DNA of 64,000 bases from Iodidimonas muriae (GTDB lineage Bacteria > Pseudomonadota > Alphaproteobacteria > Sphingomonadales > Rhodothalassiaceae), in the NCBI RefSeq assembly GCF_014647255.1, contig NZ_BMOV01000005.1, positions 1 through 64,000 on the forward strand, read 5' to 3'. The notes under the pieces are model-generated. The model did no database searches. It was not told where the DNA came from and was given only the letters and a program-made list of their open reading frames with translations. A program made the translations under genes and the position numbers. Positions 56,363 to 64,000 of the stretch are shown here, one piece after another (the first letter of the stretch is position 1; each line of letters starts with the position of its first letter).

Positions 56363-57760
56363 ATGTCCGCACAGTCCAATCCTTCCGACCTGACGCCGTT
56401 TTTTGCGCCCCGATCCGTTGCGGTGGTGGGGGCCAGCGCCCGCCCCACAAGTTCCGGCGGGGCGGTGCTGCATATGATGCAGAAAGCGGGATATACGGGA
56501 AAGCTGGTCCCGGTGAACCCCAAGGGCGGCACGTTATTGGGTATCGAGGCTTTGCCGTCTTTACGGGCACTGGATGCGCCGGTGGATCTGGTGGTGATCG
56601 CCATTCGTCCCGATTTCATTGTGGATGCCGTGCGTGAAGCCGCAGACACAGGCCACCGGCATATCCTGATCTTGCCCGGCGGCTTCCAGGAAGCCGGTGA
56701 AGAGGGGCAGGCGCGCCAAGCTGCCCTTGATGATCTGGCGCGGGAAAAGGGCCTGATCATTGCCGGGCCGAATTGTGGCGGCATTATCCATCTGGGTAAG
56801 GAAAGCCGTTTGGCGGCCACATTCTTTCGGGATCTGCCGCCCGGTGGCCCCCTTGCCTTCGTGTCGCAATCGGGGGCTTTGGCGGAAGAGGTCATCGCCC
56901 ATGCGCAAATACAGAACATCCCCATTGGTACTGTGGTTTCCGTGGGAAATTCCATGCATCTGGGGGTGGAAGACCATCTGGTTCATCTGGGGAAAGATCC
57001 AGATATCTCGGCTATCTTGCTGTATTTGGAATCGGCGCGGGATATGGAAGCCTTGGCCGAAACCGCGCAAAAACTCTCCAAAACCAAGCCCATCATTGCG
57101 CTGATTCCGGGACGGACGGAAAATGGGCTGGCTGCGGCCCGTGCGCATACCGGTGCCAGCGCCGACAGCGATGCGGCCATCGAGGATTTGTGCCGCAAGG
57201 CTGGCATCGTGCGGGCGCGATCCTTACGTGATTTGCACCTTGCCGCCAAAGGGCTGGGCTTTTTCCCCAAGGGCTTTGGCAAACGCGCCCTGATCCTGTC
57301 CAATTCCGGTGGGCCGGGGGTTCTGGCGGCAGACGAAGCCACCCTTGGCGGACTGGATCTGGTGGATTTGCCTGCTGCTTTGGCAGCCCGTCTCAAGGCC
57401 GATTTGCCGCCGGAAGCCTCGGTGCGCAATCCTTTGGATTTATTGGCCGATGCCCGTGAAGATCGCTTTGGCTTTAGCCTTGAAGCGGCTTTGGATCATG
57501 CCGATGCTTTTGATGTGATCTTGATGATTCATGTGGTGCCGTTCATGGTTGATGCGACGCCGGTGATCGAGCGATTATCGGCCCTCGCCAAAACAGCCAA
57601 ACGGCCATTGCTGCATTCCATGATGGGCACATTGGAGCATGGCCGGGCGTGGTTTGATGCAATGGAGGCTGCACAGGTGCCGATGTTTTCCAATATCGAG
57701 GATATGGCGCGCACCGCCAGCTTGTTGGCCCGTTGCCACCAGATTGCACAGAAGGACTAA
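56363..57760 (+). CDS. ADP-forming acyl-CoA synthetase, alpha-like part only
   Basis: 465 residues: a CoA-binding domain (VAVVGASARPTSSGGAVLHMM), a succinyl-CoA-ligase-like domain (GPNCGGIIHLG, FVSQSGALAEEVIAHA) and a third domain with ARAHTGASADSDAAIEDLC, where the His is the family's phosphohistidine. The ATP-grasp beta part found in full ADP-forming acetyl-CoA synthetases is missing and was not found elsewhere in the window. Such enzymes can run in the direction acyl-CoA + ADP + Pi to acid + ATP + CoA. It could release an aromatic acid from its thioester at the end of the oxygenase reaction; that is a hypothesis. The gene is three bases from the isomerase. Confidence 0.85.
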   Translation: MSAQSNPSDLTPFFAPRSVAVVGASARPTSSGGAVLHMMQKAGYTGKLVPVNPKGGTLLGIEALPSLRALDAPVDLVVIAIRPDFIVDAVREAADTGHRHILILPGGFQEAGEEGQARQAALDDLAREKGLIIAGPNCGGIIHLGKESRLAATFFRDLPPGGPLAFVSQSGALAEEVIAHAQIQNIPIGTVVSVGNSMHLGVEDHLVHLGKDPDISAILLYLESARDMEALAETAQKLSKTKPIIALIPGRTENGLAAARAHTGASADSDAAIEDLCRKAGIVRARSLRDLHLAAKGLGFFPKGFGKRALILSNSGGPGVLAADEATLGGLDLVDLPAALAARLKADLPPEASVRNPLDLLADAREDRFGFSLEAALDHADAFDVILMIHVVPFMVDATPVIERLSALAKTAKRPLLHSMMGTLEHGRAWFDAMEAAQVPMFSNIEDMARTASLLARCHQIAQKD

Positions 57761-57763
57761 GCC

Positions 57764-58402
57764 ATGAAGCTTTATACCTATTTCCGCAGTTCATCGTCTT
57801 ATCGGGTGCGCATTGCCCTTAATCTCAAGGGGGTGGACTGGGAACCGGCCTTTGTGCATTTGCCAAAGGGAGAGCAACGGGACGCCGCTTATCTGGCAGC
57901 CAATCCGCAAGGGTTGGTTCCGGCGCTTGAGGAAGATGATGGCTTGGTGCTGACCCAGTCCTTGGCAATCATCGAGTATTTGGATGAAACTCGGTCCGGT
58001 CCATCCTTCCTGCCCAAAGATGCCGCCGGAAGGGCTTTGGTGCGGGCCATGGCGCAGGTGATTGCCTGCGAAATCCACCCGATCAACAATCTGCGGATCT
58101 TGAAATATCTTAAAAACCCGCTGGGCCACGATCAGGAAACCGTGGATGATTGGTATCGTCATTGGGTGCAGGAAGGGTTCGATGCGCTGGAGCCGCTGGT
58201 GGCCAGTCATTCCAATGGCCGCTATTGCTTTGGCGATCAGCCCACATTGGCGGATATTTGCCTTGTGCCGCAGATGTGGAACGCCCGGCGTTTCAATACC
58301 GATCTGTCCGCTTATCCCACCTTGCTCGCAGTGGATGCCCATTTACAAACATTGGACGCTTTTGCACGCGCCGCCCCCGAACAACAGCCGGATGCATTTT
58401 AA
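57764..58402 (+). CDS. Maleylpyruvate isomerase (zeta-class GST)
   Basis: 212 residues. The thioredoxin-like N-domain has the zeta-class motif YFRSSSSYRVRIALNLKG, with the SSS run that binds glutathione, then NPQGLVPALEEDDGLVLTQSLAIIEYL. The helical C-domain has DQPTLADICLVPQMWNARRF. Zeta GSTs isomerise maleylpyruvate (or maleylacetoacetate) to the fumaryl form; in this operon maleylpyruvate is the fitting substrate. It is the last gene of the operon, 79 bp before a MarR gene read the other way. Confidence 0.94.
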   Translation: MKLYTYFRSSSSYRVRIALNLKGVDWEPAFVHLPKGEQRDAAYLAANPQGLVPALEEDDGLVLTQSLAIIEYLDETRSGPSFLPKDAAGRALVRAMAQVIACEIHPINNLRILKYLKNPLGHDQETVDDWYRHWVQEGFDALEPLVASHSNGRYCFGDQPTLADICLVPQMWNARRFNTDLSAYPTLLAVDAHLQTLDAFARAAPEQQPDAF

Positions 58403-58481
58403 AGCATCTGGCAAGGCGATGTTGTTGCATGTGCAATTTTCACCCATGTATTTGGCGTGATGATGATGCAATGGCGGGTGT

Positions 58482-59009
58482 TTAGCGGTCGGTATTGTTC
58501 ATGTCGCCCCCTTCTTCCTGATTGAGCCATTCAAGCTGGCCGCGCAGTTTTTCCAGAATGATTTGCAGGCTTTCGCGCTCTTTTTCCGTCAGCGCGGATT
58601 CGACAATGCGCTTGCGCATGATGGAGAGGGGGGCAATCCGGTCATGCAGCTCGACGCCTTTTTCCGTAAGATAAATCAATTGCCTACGTGCATCGGTGGG
58701 GTGCGGGCAGCGACCGACCATGCCTTCGGTTTCCAGACGTTTTATGGCGCGGGAAACAGTGGCTTTATCGAAAGCGGCGCGGCCCACAAGATCGGCAGCG
58801 CTTGAGGGGCCATAATGGCCAAGAATAGCAAGAACCCGCCATTCCCGGATACCAAGATTGAATTTTGTTTGAAACAGGCGGCTGACCCCCAAAGACAGCA
58901 GGGCCGAGACATGCACAAGCTGATAGGGAAGATGGTGCGGGAGGTCCGTTTTTTCGCGAGGTTTCGGAACGTCTTGCAAAGGATCGAGGCGTGATTTTTT
59001 TATCTTCAT
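58482..59009 (-). CDS. MarR-family transcriptional regulator
   Basis: 175 residues. The winged helix is clear: LGIREWRVLAILGHYGPSSAADLVGRAAFDKATVSRAIKRLETEGMVGRCPHPTDARRQLIYLT, wing PTDARRQL. It is divergent from the TonB receptor, and two sites with GACAAAT half-sites lie on the receptor promoter, so it probably represses the receptor and itself in the absence of an aromatic ligand. It differs from the other MarR at 49032, so the locus has two sensors. Confidence 0.94.
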   Translation of the reverse strand: MKIKKSRLDPLQDVPKPREKTDLPHHLPYQLVHVSALLSLGVSRLFQTKFNLGIREWRVLAILGHYGPSSAADLVGRAAFDKATVSRAIKRLETEGMVGRCPHPTDARRQLIYLTEKGVELHDRIAPLSIMRKRIVESALTEKERESLQIILEKLRGQLEWLNQEEGGDMNNTDR

Positions 59010-59336
59010 CGAGATCTCAATTCTGCTGCGGTTGCCATGAGCCGTCTTCAGATCTGCTTTTCTCCATCCTTACTTATCCAATTTATGTGTTTCATCTGCA
59101 ACTGAAAAAAAATAAACATCCTTTGTGTTCCAAGGAAAATAAAAGAATATTACAAAATGAATTTACTTCAATTATTTGATTTTAAAGATATTTTTTTGAG
59201 ATATTTGTCTATAAGGACAAATCACAAGAAAGATTGACAAATTTGTCGCAGGCATTATCGTTGAACTTGCAACGAAAATATCATGCCGAAAAGGCACATG
59301 CTGGCAGCAAAAAGTCGGCAAAGGGGAGAAAAGAGA
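59010..59336. other. AT-rich divergent control region between MarR and the TonB receptor
   Basis: No gene. It holds two MarR-type operators and a promoter for the receptor, and probably the marR promoter. Confidence 0.7.
59203..59261 (+). promoter_or_regulatory. Receptor promoter with two MarR operators
   Basis: ATTTGTC-N6-GACAAAT (59203-59222) and GACAAATTTGTC (59236-59247) share the same half-site and are perfect inverted repeats. The second overlaps TTGACA at 59234-59239; TATCGT at 59256-59261 fits a -10 with a 16-bp spacer. Binding there would block transcription. Confidence 0.7.
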
Positions 59337-61781
59337 ATGCGTATTCCGTCCGCTTCCAGATTATTGTCCGCCGTGGCGCCCATTGCAATTATGATCAGCG
59401 CGTCCGGATCATCTGCTTTGGCGCAGGAAAGCAATGAGGCGCAGAGCGCCACGGTTTTCCAACTGGAAGAAATTCTGGTTACTGCCACACGGCGCGAGCA
59501 ATCTTTGCAAGATATCAGTACGTCCGTATCGACCATGGGGATGGATGAACTGCAAAAGCAGCAGATCAACACCATTGAAGACATCCAGTTCATGATGCCC
59601 AGCATTACCATGGGTCAGGATATGCGGGCGGCGAAATTGTTCATTCGCGGTGTGGGGGTGAATACATCCACATCCGGTGTGCAAGGCTCGGTTGCGGTGC
59701 ATGTGGACGGGGTGGTGGTTGGTCGCCCTGAAGCGCAGACCTTCTCGATGTTCGATTTGCAACGGGTGGAAGTGGTGCGCGGCCCGCAAGGTTCGCTTTA
59801 TGGACGGAATGCGGTTGGCGGTTCGATCAATTTCATCACCGCAAAGCCCACGGAAGAAGTGGATGGCTATGTGCGGGCCACCATCGGTAAATTTGGTCAA
59901 TTGACCACCGAAGGCGCGCTTGGCGGGGCCATTACCGACAATATCCTGGGGCGTGTTGCCTATAAGACCGAAAACCGTAATGGCTTTGGCGAAAATCCGG
60001 TGACCGGCAATGATGTGGATGACCTCAACCGCAAAATGGCGCGGATGCATCTGGATTTCCTGATTTCTGAAAATGTGGATGCCCGCCTGACCGCCGATTG
60101 GTTTCGCCAGGATGATGCTTCGGGATCTTTGAAATTCATCCGGGAAACCTTCCCCGATATTCCTGCCCTGCGTTCGCCTGTGCGTGGTGGTTTTGCCACA
60201 AAGCCCCGCGATCTTGCCGGGCGCTTCGATCCGGCCACGGAAATGGAAGGCTGGTCGGTTTCCACAGAGCTGAACTGGTTCGTTAATGACATGATCAGCC
60301 TCAAGAGCCTGACCAGTTTCCGAAATTTTGAAGGATCGTTCACGCAGGATCTGGGGATTTCCGCCATTGTTGCCGATCTGAGCACCACCGGAACCGGGAA
60401 CACCTTCCAACGGCGCGATCTTTCCTCCGATCAATGGACGACGGAATTGCAGGCCACTGTCTCCACCTCCTGGCTGGATGGGGTTGTCGGCTTTTTCTAT
60501 TTCAACGAACAGCAAAGCCCCACCAATACCGTTGGGTTGGAGCCGAATTTTGGCAGTCCGGGCAATCTGGATGCCTTCGCCAACCGGTTGACATTTTTAG
60601 GCCCCCCGCCTCCTCCGGGTGGTGGCGTGCTCCCCAATCTGACACCGCTGGAGGCCCATGCCACCTGTAATACCTTGAAGCTCGTCAATGACCTGCAAGA
60701 GATTCCTGAACCCAAGCGCGTCTGTATCGATTCCCAATTGAATTCCGATGCCTGGGCTATCTTCGGTCAGGCAACGGTGCAATTGGGCGAATTTGTTGAT
60801 GCGCTGGAGACGGTTCGGCTGAAGCTGGGCGGGCGCTATACCAGAGAAACAGTGGATTCCACCAATGCCGCAAATATCATTTTGGGGCTTGGCGCCGGTC
60901 CGGTCATGCGCTTCACCGCCGAGCAGACCTTCATCAAGCGGACCTTCGAGGAATTTACACCGGAAGTGGGTTTGGAATGGCAAGCCATGCCCAATATGAT
61001 GCTTTATTATACCTATTCCGAAGGCTTTAAGGCAGGATCTCCGGAAAACAATGCGGGCAGCCGCACGATTTTGGAGCCGGAAACCATCAAGAACCATGAA
61101 TTCGGCCTGAAATCCAGTTGGCTGGATGGCCGTATTCAGGCCAATATGTCGGGCTTCTTTTATGACCTGACCAATCTGCAAGTGAACCGCACCTTCCCCG
61201 ATCCGTCTGTGGGTTTCCTTATCGTGTTTGAAAATGCCGCGGAAATGTCGGCGCATGGGGTAGAGCTGGATTTGTCGGCCCATATCACGCCGCGCTTCCG
61301 GGTCAATGGTGCTGTGGCCTATCTGGATTCCACCTTTAACGATTTCGTTTCGGCCAATCCCATCGATCCACGCAACAATCCCAATTACGAGAATTTCAAT
61401 CCTACGGAGCTGGATCTGGCTGGAAACCGCACCCGTAATTCACCGAAATGGGCGGGGAATTTCAGTGCGCAATATGATCTGTTCGTCGGCACCTTGCCTT
61501 ATGACGGCACGATGACGCTGGTGGGGTCCGTTTCCTATCGCGGTGAAACCTTCTTCACGGAATTCAACGATGATATTCAAAGTGAAGACAAGTTCGCCAC
61601 GCTGGATGCCTCCATTCGTTATGAATCCGGGGATGGCAAAATCAGCGCTGAATTCTGGGGCAAGAACCTGACCGATCAACTGCGCAAATCGGCCACCTTC
61701 GATCTGGCTACAGCGGAAGTGATCGGTGCCAATTACCATCCACCCAGAACCTTTGGGTTCAGCATTGGCTATCATTTTTGA
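59337..61781 (+). CDS. TonB-dependent receptor of the aromatic locus
   Basis: 814 residues from ATG 59337 (AAGGGGAGA upstream); ATG 59283 is an in-frame alternative. A signal peptide ending at ALAQ, a TonB box (EEILVTATRREQSLQDI), a plug (RVEVVRGPQGSLYGRNAVGGSINFI) and a barrel ending in FGFSIGYHF are present. It is divergent from the MarR gene and followed by DUF3179 and TRAP binding-protein genes. The likely cargo is an aromatic acid or a complex carrying one; substrate not visible in sequence. Confidence 0.94.
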   Translation: MRIPSASRLLSAVAPIAIMISASGSSALAQESNEAQSATVFQLEEILVTATRREQSLQDISTSVSTMGMDELQKQQINTIEDIQFMMPSITMGQDMRAAKLFIRGVGVNTSTSGVQGSVAVHVDGVVVGRPEAQTFSMFDLQRVEVVRGPQGSLYGRNAVGGSINFITAKPTEEVDGYVRATIGKFGQLTTEGALGGAITDNILGRVAYKTENRNGFGENPVTGNDVDDLNRKMARMHLDFLISENVDARLTADWFRQDDASGSLKFIRETFPDIPALRSPVRGGFATKPRDLAGRFDPATEMEGWSVSTELNWFVNDMISLKSLTSFRNFEGSFTQDLGISAIVADLSTTGTGNTFQRRDLSSDQWTTELQATVSTSWLDGVVGFFYFNEQQSPTNTVGLEPNFGSPGNLDAFANRLTFLGPPPPPGGGVLPNLTPLEAHATCNTLKLVNDLQEIPEPKRVCIDSQLNSDAWAIFGQATVQLGEFVDALETVRLKLGGRYTRETVDSTNAANIILGLGAGPVMRFTAEQTFIKRTFEEFTPEVGLEWQAMPNMMLYYTYSEGFKAGSPENNAGSRTILEPETIKNHEFGLKSSWLDGRIQANMSGFFYDLTNLQVNRTFPDPSVGFLIVFENAAEMSAHGVELDLSAHITPRFRVNGAVAYLDSTFNDFVSANPIDPRNNPNYENFNPTELDLAGNRTRNSPKWAGNFSAQYDLFVGTLPYDGTMTLVGSVSYRGETFFTEFNDDIQSEDKFATLDASIRYESGDGKISAEFWGKNLTDQLRKSATFDLATAEVIGANYHPPRTFGFSIGYHF

Positions 61782-61792
61782 TTGAGCCGAAA

Positions 61793-61823
61793 GGGGCGGT
61801 GACCAAGAGCGGGCACCGCCTCC
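61793..61823 (+). terminator. Hairpin between the receptor and DUF3179 genes
   Basis: GGCGGTG (61795-61801) pairs with CACCGCC (61814-61820), with extra pairing possible outside. No T run follows, so it probably attenuates rather than ends transcription. Confidence 0.45.
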
Positions 61824-61853
61824 GTTTCGTTCCACAGGTTATAAGGTGATGTG

Positions 61854-63086
61854 ATGAGTATTTCTCTTATACTGGCAGCTCTTGCCGTTCTTTTTTGTGC
61901 GGTAGCGATCTTGCCCGGCACCTTGGGAATCTTGATGCTGACCAACAAGATTGCCGTTTCGGAATCCGGCGCCCGCTATATCTATGGCAAATCCTTCTGG
62001 GTCTTTCTGGCCTCTCTTGCTTTGGCCATCGGGGCCGGGGTCACCGCCCTACAGGATGGGACAGTCACGAGCTATGGCTTCATGGCCGCGATGGCTCTTT
62101 ATGTCGGGATCTTGGTGTTTGGCTTTTTTATGCACACCAAGCTGATGTTTCGTCCGGTGCGCAAACCTATCTTTATTTCCGCACAAGAGGCGCTCAAGCG
62201 CTTTGGTGGCGATGAAGAAGTGGTGGGCGTGATCGATGGCGCCGGTAAACCCTGGGCCTTCGTTGCCCGCTTGGCGCGGCGGCCACATATTGTGTATCAG
62301 CCCGAAGGCACCCATCCCTTCATTATGACCCACTGTATTCTGGCGCATAGCTCTATGGCTTATGCCCTGCGTGACAGGTTCAAGCAGCCGGACATCACCA
62401 TCACAGCGGCACTGGCCAACAATATGGTGTTCTATGATAAATCCAACCAATGTTCGGTGATCCAGATCCAGAACCGGTCGCTGGATGGCAGCCTGCCGCT
62501 GGATACCCTTCCCACCCTTGCCATGCGGCTGGAAACATGGGCACAGCTTTATCCCGATAGCCGCGTGTGGATGCGCAATATTGAATGGCGGGATATTTTT
62601 TACCTGAAACTGCTGGCCCGTGCGGATGTGATCGATCCCAAAAGTCCGGTGATGGTCTATCCCTTACAAAATGAAAAGGACGACCGTTTGTCCTTGAAAG
62701 AAATGGTTCTGGGTATTCAGGTAGGCAAAAGCAGCAAAGCCTATCCGTTGGATATTTGCAAAGCCGAACGCCTGATCCATGATGAATTGGGCGGTGTATC
62801 CCTGTTGGTCTTATCGGATGCTGTGGCTGATTATATTCAGGCCTATGACCGGACCGTTGATGGCCAGACTCTGGATTTTCGTCTGGAGGGGGACGGCGGG
62901 CATTTGCAAGACAGCCAGACAAAATCCCGGTGGACGCGCACCGGCATGTGTGTCGATGGGGATCTGAAAGGCAAACGCTTGACGCCTATTCCGCATTATA
63001 ACAAGATTTTCTGGTATGTTTGGTCTGATTTTCACCCCGGCACGGCGATTCATAAAAAACCTGCCCCCCAGAAACACGTGGCCTGA
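61854..63086 (+). CDS. DUF3179-domain membrane protein
   Basis: 410 residues from ATG 61854 (AAGGTG upstream; a GTG lies just before at 61851). Two or three N-terminal membrane helices (ILAALAVLFCAVAILPG, FWVFLASLALAIGAG, GFMAAMALYVGILVFGF) precede a DUF3179-like domain with EEVVGVIDGAGKPWAFVARL, FIMTHCILAHSSMAYAL, NMVFYDKSNQCSVIQIQNRSLDGSLPL and DRLSLKEMVLGIQVG. The domain has no assigned function. It is 72 bp downstream of the receptor and 13 bp before the TRAP binding protein, so it may belong to the same uptake unit. Confidence 0.82.
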   Translation: MSISLILAALAVLFCAVAILPGTLGILMLTNKIAVSESGARYIYGKSFWVFLASLALAIGAGVTALQDGTVTSYGFMAAMALYVGILVFGFFMHTKLMFRPVRKPIFISAQEALKRFGGDEEVVGVIDGAGKPWAFVARLARRPHIVYQPEGTHPFIMTHCILAHSSMAYALRDRFKQPDITITAALANNMVFYDKSNQCSVIQIQNRSLDGSLPLDTLPTLAMRLETWAQLYPDSRVWMRNIEWRDIFYLKLLARADVIDPKSPVMVYPLQNEKDDRLSLKEMVLGIQVGKSSKAYPLDICKAERLIHDELGGVSLLVLSDAVADYIQAYDRTVDGQTLDFRLEGDGGHLQDSQTKSRWTRTGMCVDGDLKGKRLTPIPHYNKIFWYVWSDFHPGTAIHKKPAPQKHVA

Positions 63087-63099
63087 ATATAGGGTGGAC

Positions 63100-64000
63100 A
63101 TGCGCGTGACAGCTCATATGGTAGCGCTTGGTTTTCGCGCATGTCTGGTTTGCTGGTTCTTGCTGGCCAGTCCAGCAAGGGGCGCCCAGGCGCAAGAGCC
63201 CCATCTTTTGCGCTTGGGCATTTTTGTTCCCGACCGGGTTGTGCATGTGCGCGATGTGGTCAAGCCCTGGGTGGCGCGGGTCAATGAACGCTTGGCCGAA
63301 TATGGCTATGAAATCAAACTCATGGCCGGCGGGTCTTTGGGGCGCGACGGGGAAATGCAATTACGGTTGCTGACCGCCGGGGTGAGCGACATCACATGGT
63401 TCCCGACGGGCTATGTGGCGGGGCGATTGCCCGCTGTTCCTTTGCTGGAAATTCCTTATTTATCCGATGACCCAGAGGATCTGACGCAGGCCTTTTGGCG
63501 GCTTTATACGCGCGGATTGCTGGATGGTCTTTCGGATGTGCATCCTTTGGCCTTGTCGGTTTCGCCCGCCAATTTTCTGCATCTGGCCTTTGATCTTGAG
63601 ACGCTGGATGGGCTTTCCAACCGTAAGATTCGGGTGGCCAATGCTGCACAGGCCCGTATTGTCGGGGCGGTGGGCGGCACCGCTGTGGGCGGGATTACCG
63701 CGACCCAAGTGGCGGAAAGCCTGAGCCGCAATATGATCGACGGCACCTTGTTCAGCTGGCACGGCACCCGCGCCACTGGTATCGAGCGCACCACCCGCAC
63801 TCATGTGCGCCAGCCCTTGGCATTCAGCCCTTCGGCTTTGGTGATGAACAAGCAGCGCTATGAAAGCCTGCCAAAAGAGGTACAGGACATCATTGATGCG
63901 GAAAGTGGCGAGGCGCTGTCTTTGGCCTTTACCCGCGCCATGATGAAAGAAGCCGATCAAGCGGTTGCTCGGATGGAGGCAAGCCCCGACCATCATTTTT
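63100..64000 (+). CDS. TRAP-type transporter substrate-binding protein (DctP-like), 3' end outside window
   Basis: The frame from ATG 63100 is open to the end of the window (300 residues seen). AGGGTGG is close upstream; GTG 63094 is an alternative. The signal peptide has the core LVCWFLLASPARG. The mature part looks like a DctP fold: LRLGIFVPDRVVHVRDVVKPWVARVNERL, LMAGGSLGRDGEMQLRLLTAG, GVSDITWFPTGYVAGRLPA, LEIPYLSDDPEDL, RKIRVANAAQARIV and ALVMNKQRYESLP. TRAP receptors bind organic acids in the periplasm and hand them to a two-part membrane carrier, which would lie beyond 64000. Its position behind the receptor suggests uptake of the aromatic acid. Confidence 0.87.
   Translation, partial: MRVTAHMVALGFRACLVCWFLLASPARGAQAQEPHLLRLGIFVPDRVVHVRDVVKPWVARVNERLAEYGYEIKLMAGGSLGRDGEMQLRLLTAGVSDITWFPTGYVAGRLPAVPLLEIPYLSDDPEDLTQAFWRLYTRGLLDGLSDVHPLALSVSPANFLHLAFDLETLDGLSNRKIRVANAAQARIVGAVGGTAVGGITATQVAESLSRNMIDGTLFSWHGTRATGIERTTRTHVRQPLAFSPSALVMNKQRYESLPKEVQDIIDAESGEALSLAFTRAMMKEADQAVARMEASPDHHF

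Overview
The window looks like chromosomal DNA of a free-living alphaproteobacterium, possibly of Kordiimonadales or Sphingomonadales type. This is inferred from three TonB receptors, Tat-type NosZ, the codon use and the initiator tRNA; the genus cannot be fixed from the sequence. It holds one mobile island with scars beside it, then about 52 kb of densely packed metabolic operons. No CRISPR array, rRNA operon or phage structural gene was seen.

Region 1 (1-10267) is an integrated element bounded by a 48-bp direct repeat. The left copy is the 3' part of an initiator tRNA gene (21-68) and the right copy is 10220-10267. Inside are a single-chain restriction-modification-helicase protein (type ISP-like), a primase/helicase split over two genes, an AlpA-like regulator, an unrecognised 263-residue protein and a tyrosine integrase. 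The layout (int, alpA, primase-helicase, defence cargo) recalls P4-like satellites. Three unusual DNA arrays lie inside it: CTTCGGT repeats at 22-bp phase (8727-8836), a dense CTTAAG cluster (5194-5770) and TGCCAATAG repeats forming a hairpin (5107-5176). Region 2 (10268-12399) is a junction with a degenerate second copy of the island end and a membrane-protein gene cut by an 845-bp IS5/IS427-group insertion.

Region 3 (12400-24614) has 4-hydroxyphenylpyruvate dioxygenase, then a glucan-use locus: TonB receptor, GH144-like endo-beta-1,2-glucanase, GH3 beta-glucosidase, esterase, Na+/sugar symporter and LacI regulator. Two LacI-type operators lie in front of the receptor. Region 4 (24674-35862) is a nitrous oxide reductase operon nosRZDFYL-apbE on the minus strand in which every junction overlaps. 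A divergent ferritin-like gene and nnrS follow, and the divergent promoter carries an FNR/NNR-like box. Region 5 (35969-45498) has a TonB receptor facing a tetR-ridA-dipeptidase operon, a phospholipase D, a TetR/OsmC pair with a perfect palindrome between them, a DEDDh exonuclease and an S1/P1 nuclease.

Region 6 (45591-64000) is an aromatic-acid locus: TPP enzyme, aryl-CoA ligase, MarR, double-OsmC protein, and an eight-gene operon with a 2Fe-2S reductase, SDR, PaaA/BoxB-like diiron oxygenase, gentisate dioxygenase, unknown protein, fumarylpyruvate hydrolase, ADP-forming acyl-CoA synthetase alpha-like protein and maleylpyruvate isomerase. A second MarR, a TonB receptor, a DUF3179 membrane protein and a TRAP binding protein (cut by the window end) follow. 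The combination suggests an aromatic acid is activated to a CoA thioester, oxygenated by the diiron enzyme and channelled through gentisate to fumarate and pyruvate. The starting substrate is not evident, and this oxygenase-gentisate pairing is one of the two most interesting parts of the window; the other is the island with its DNA arrays.
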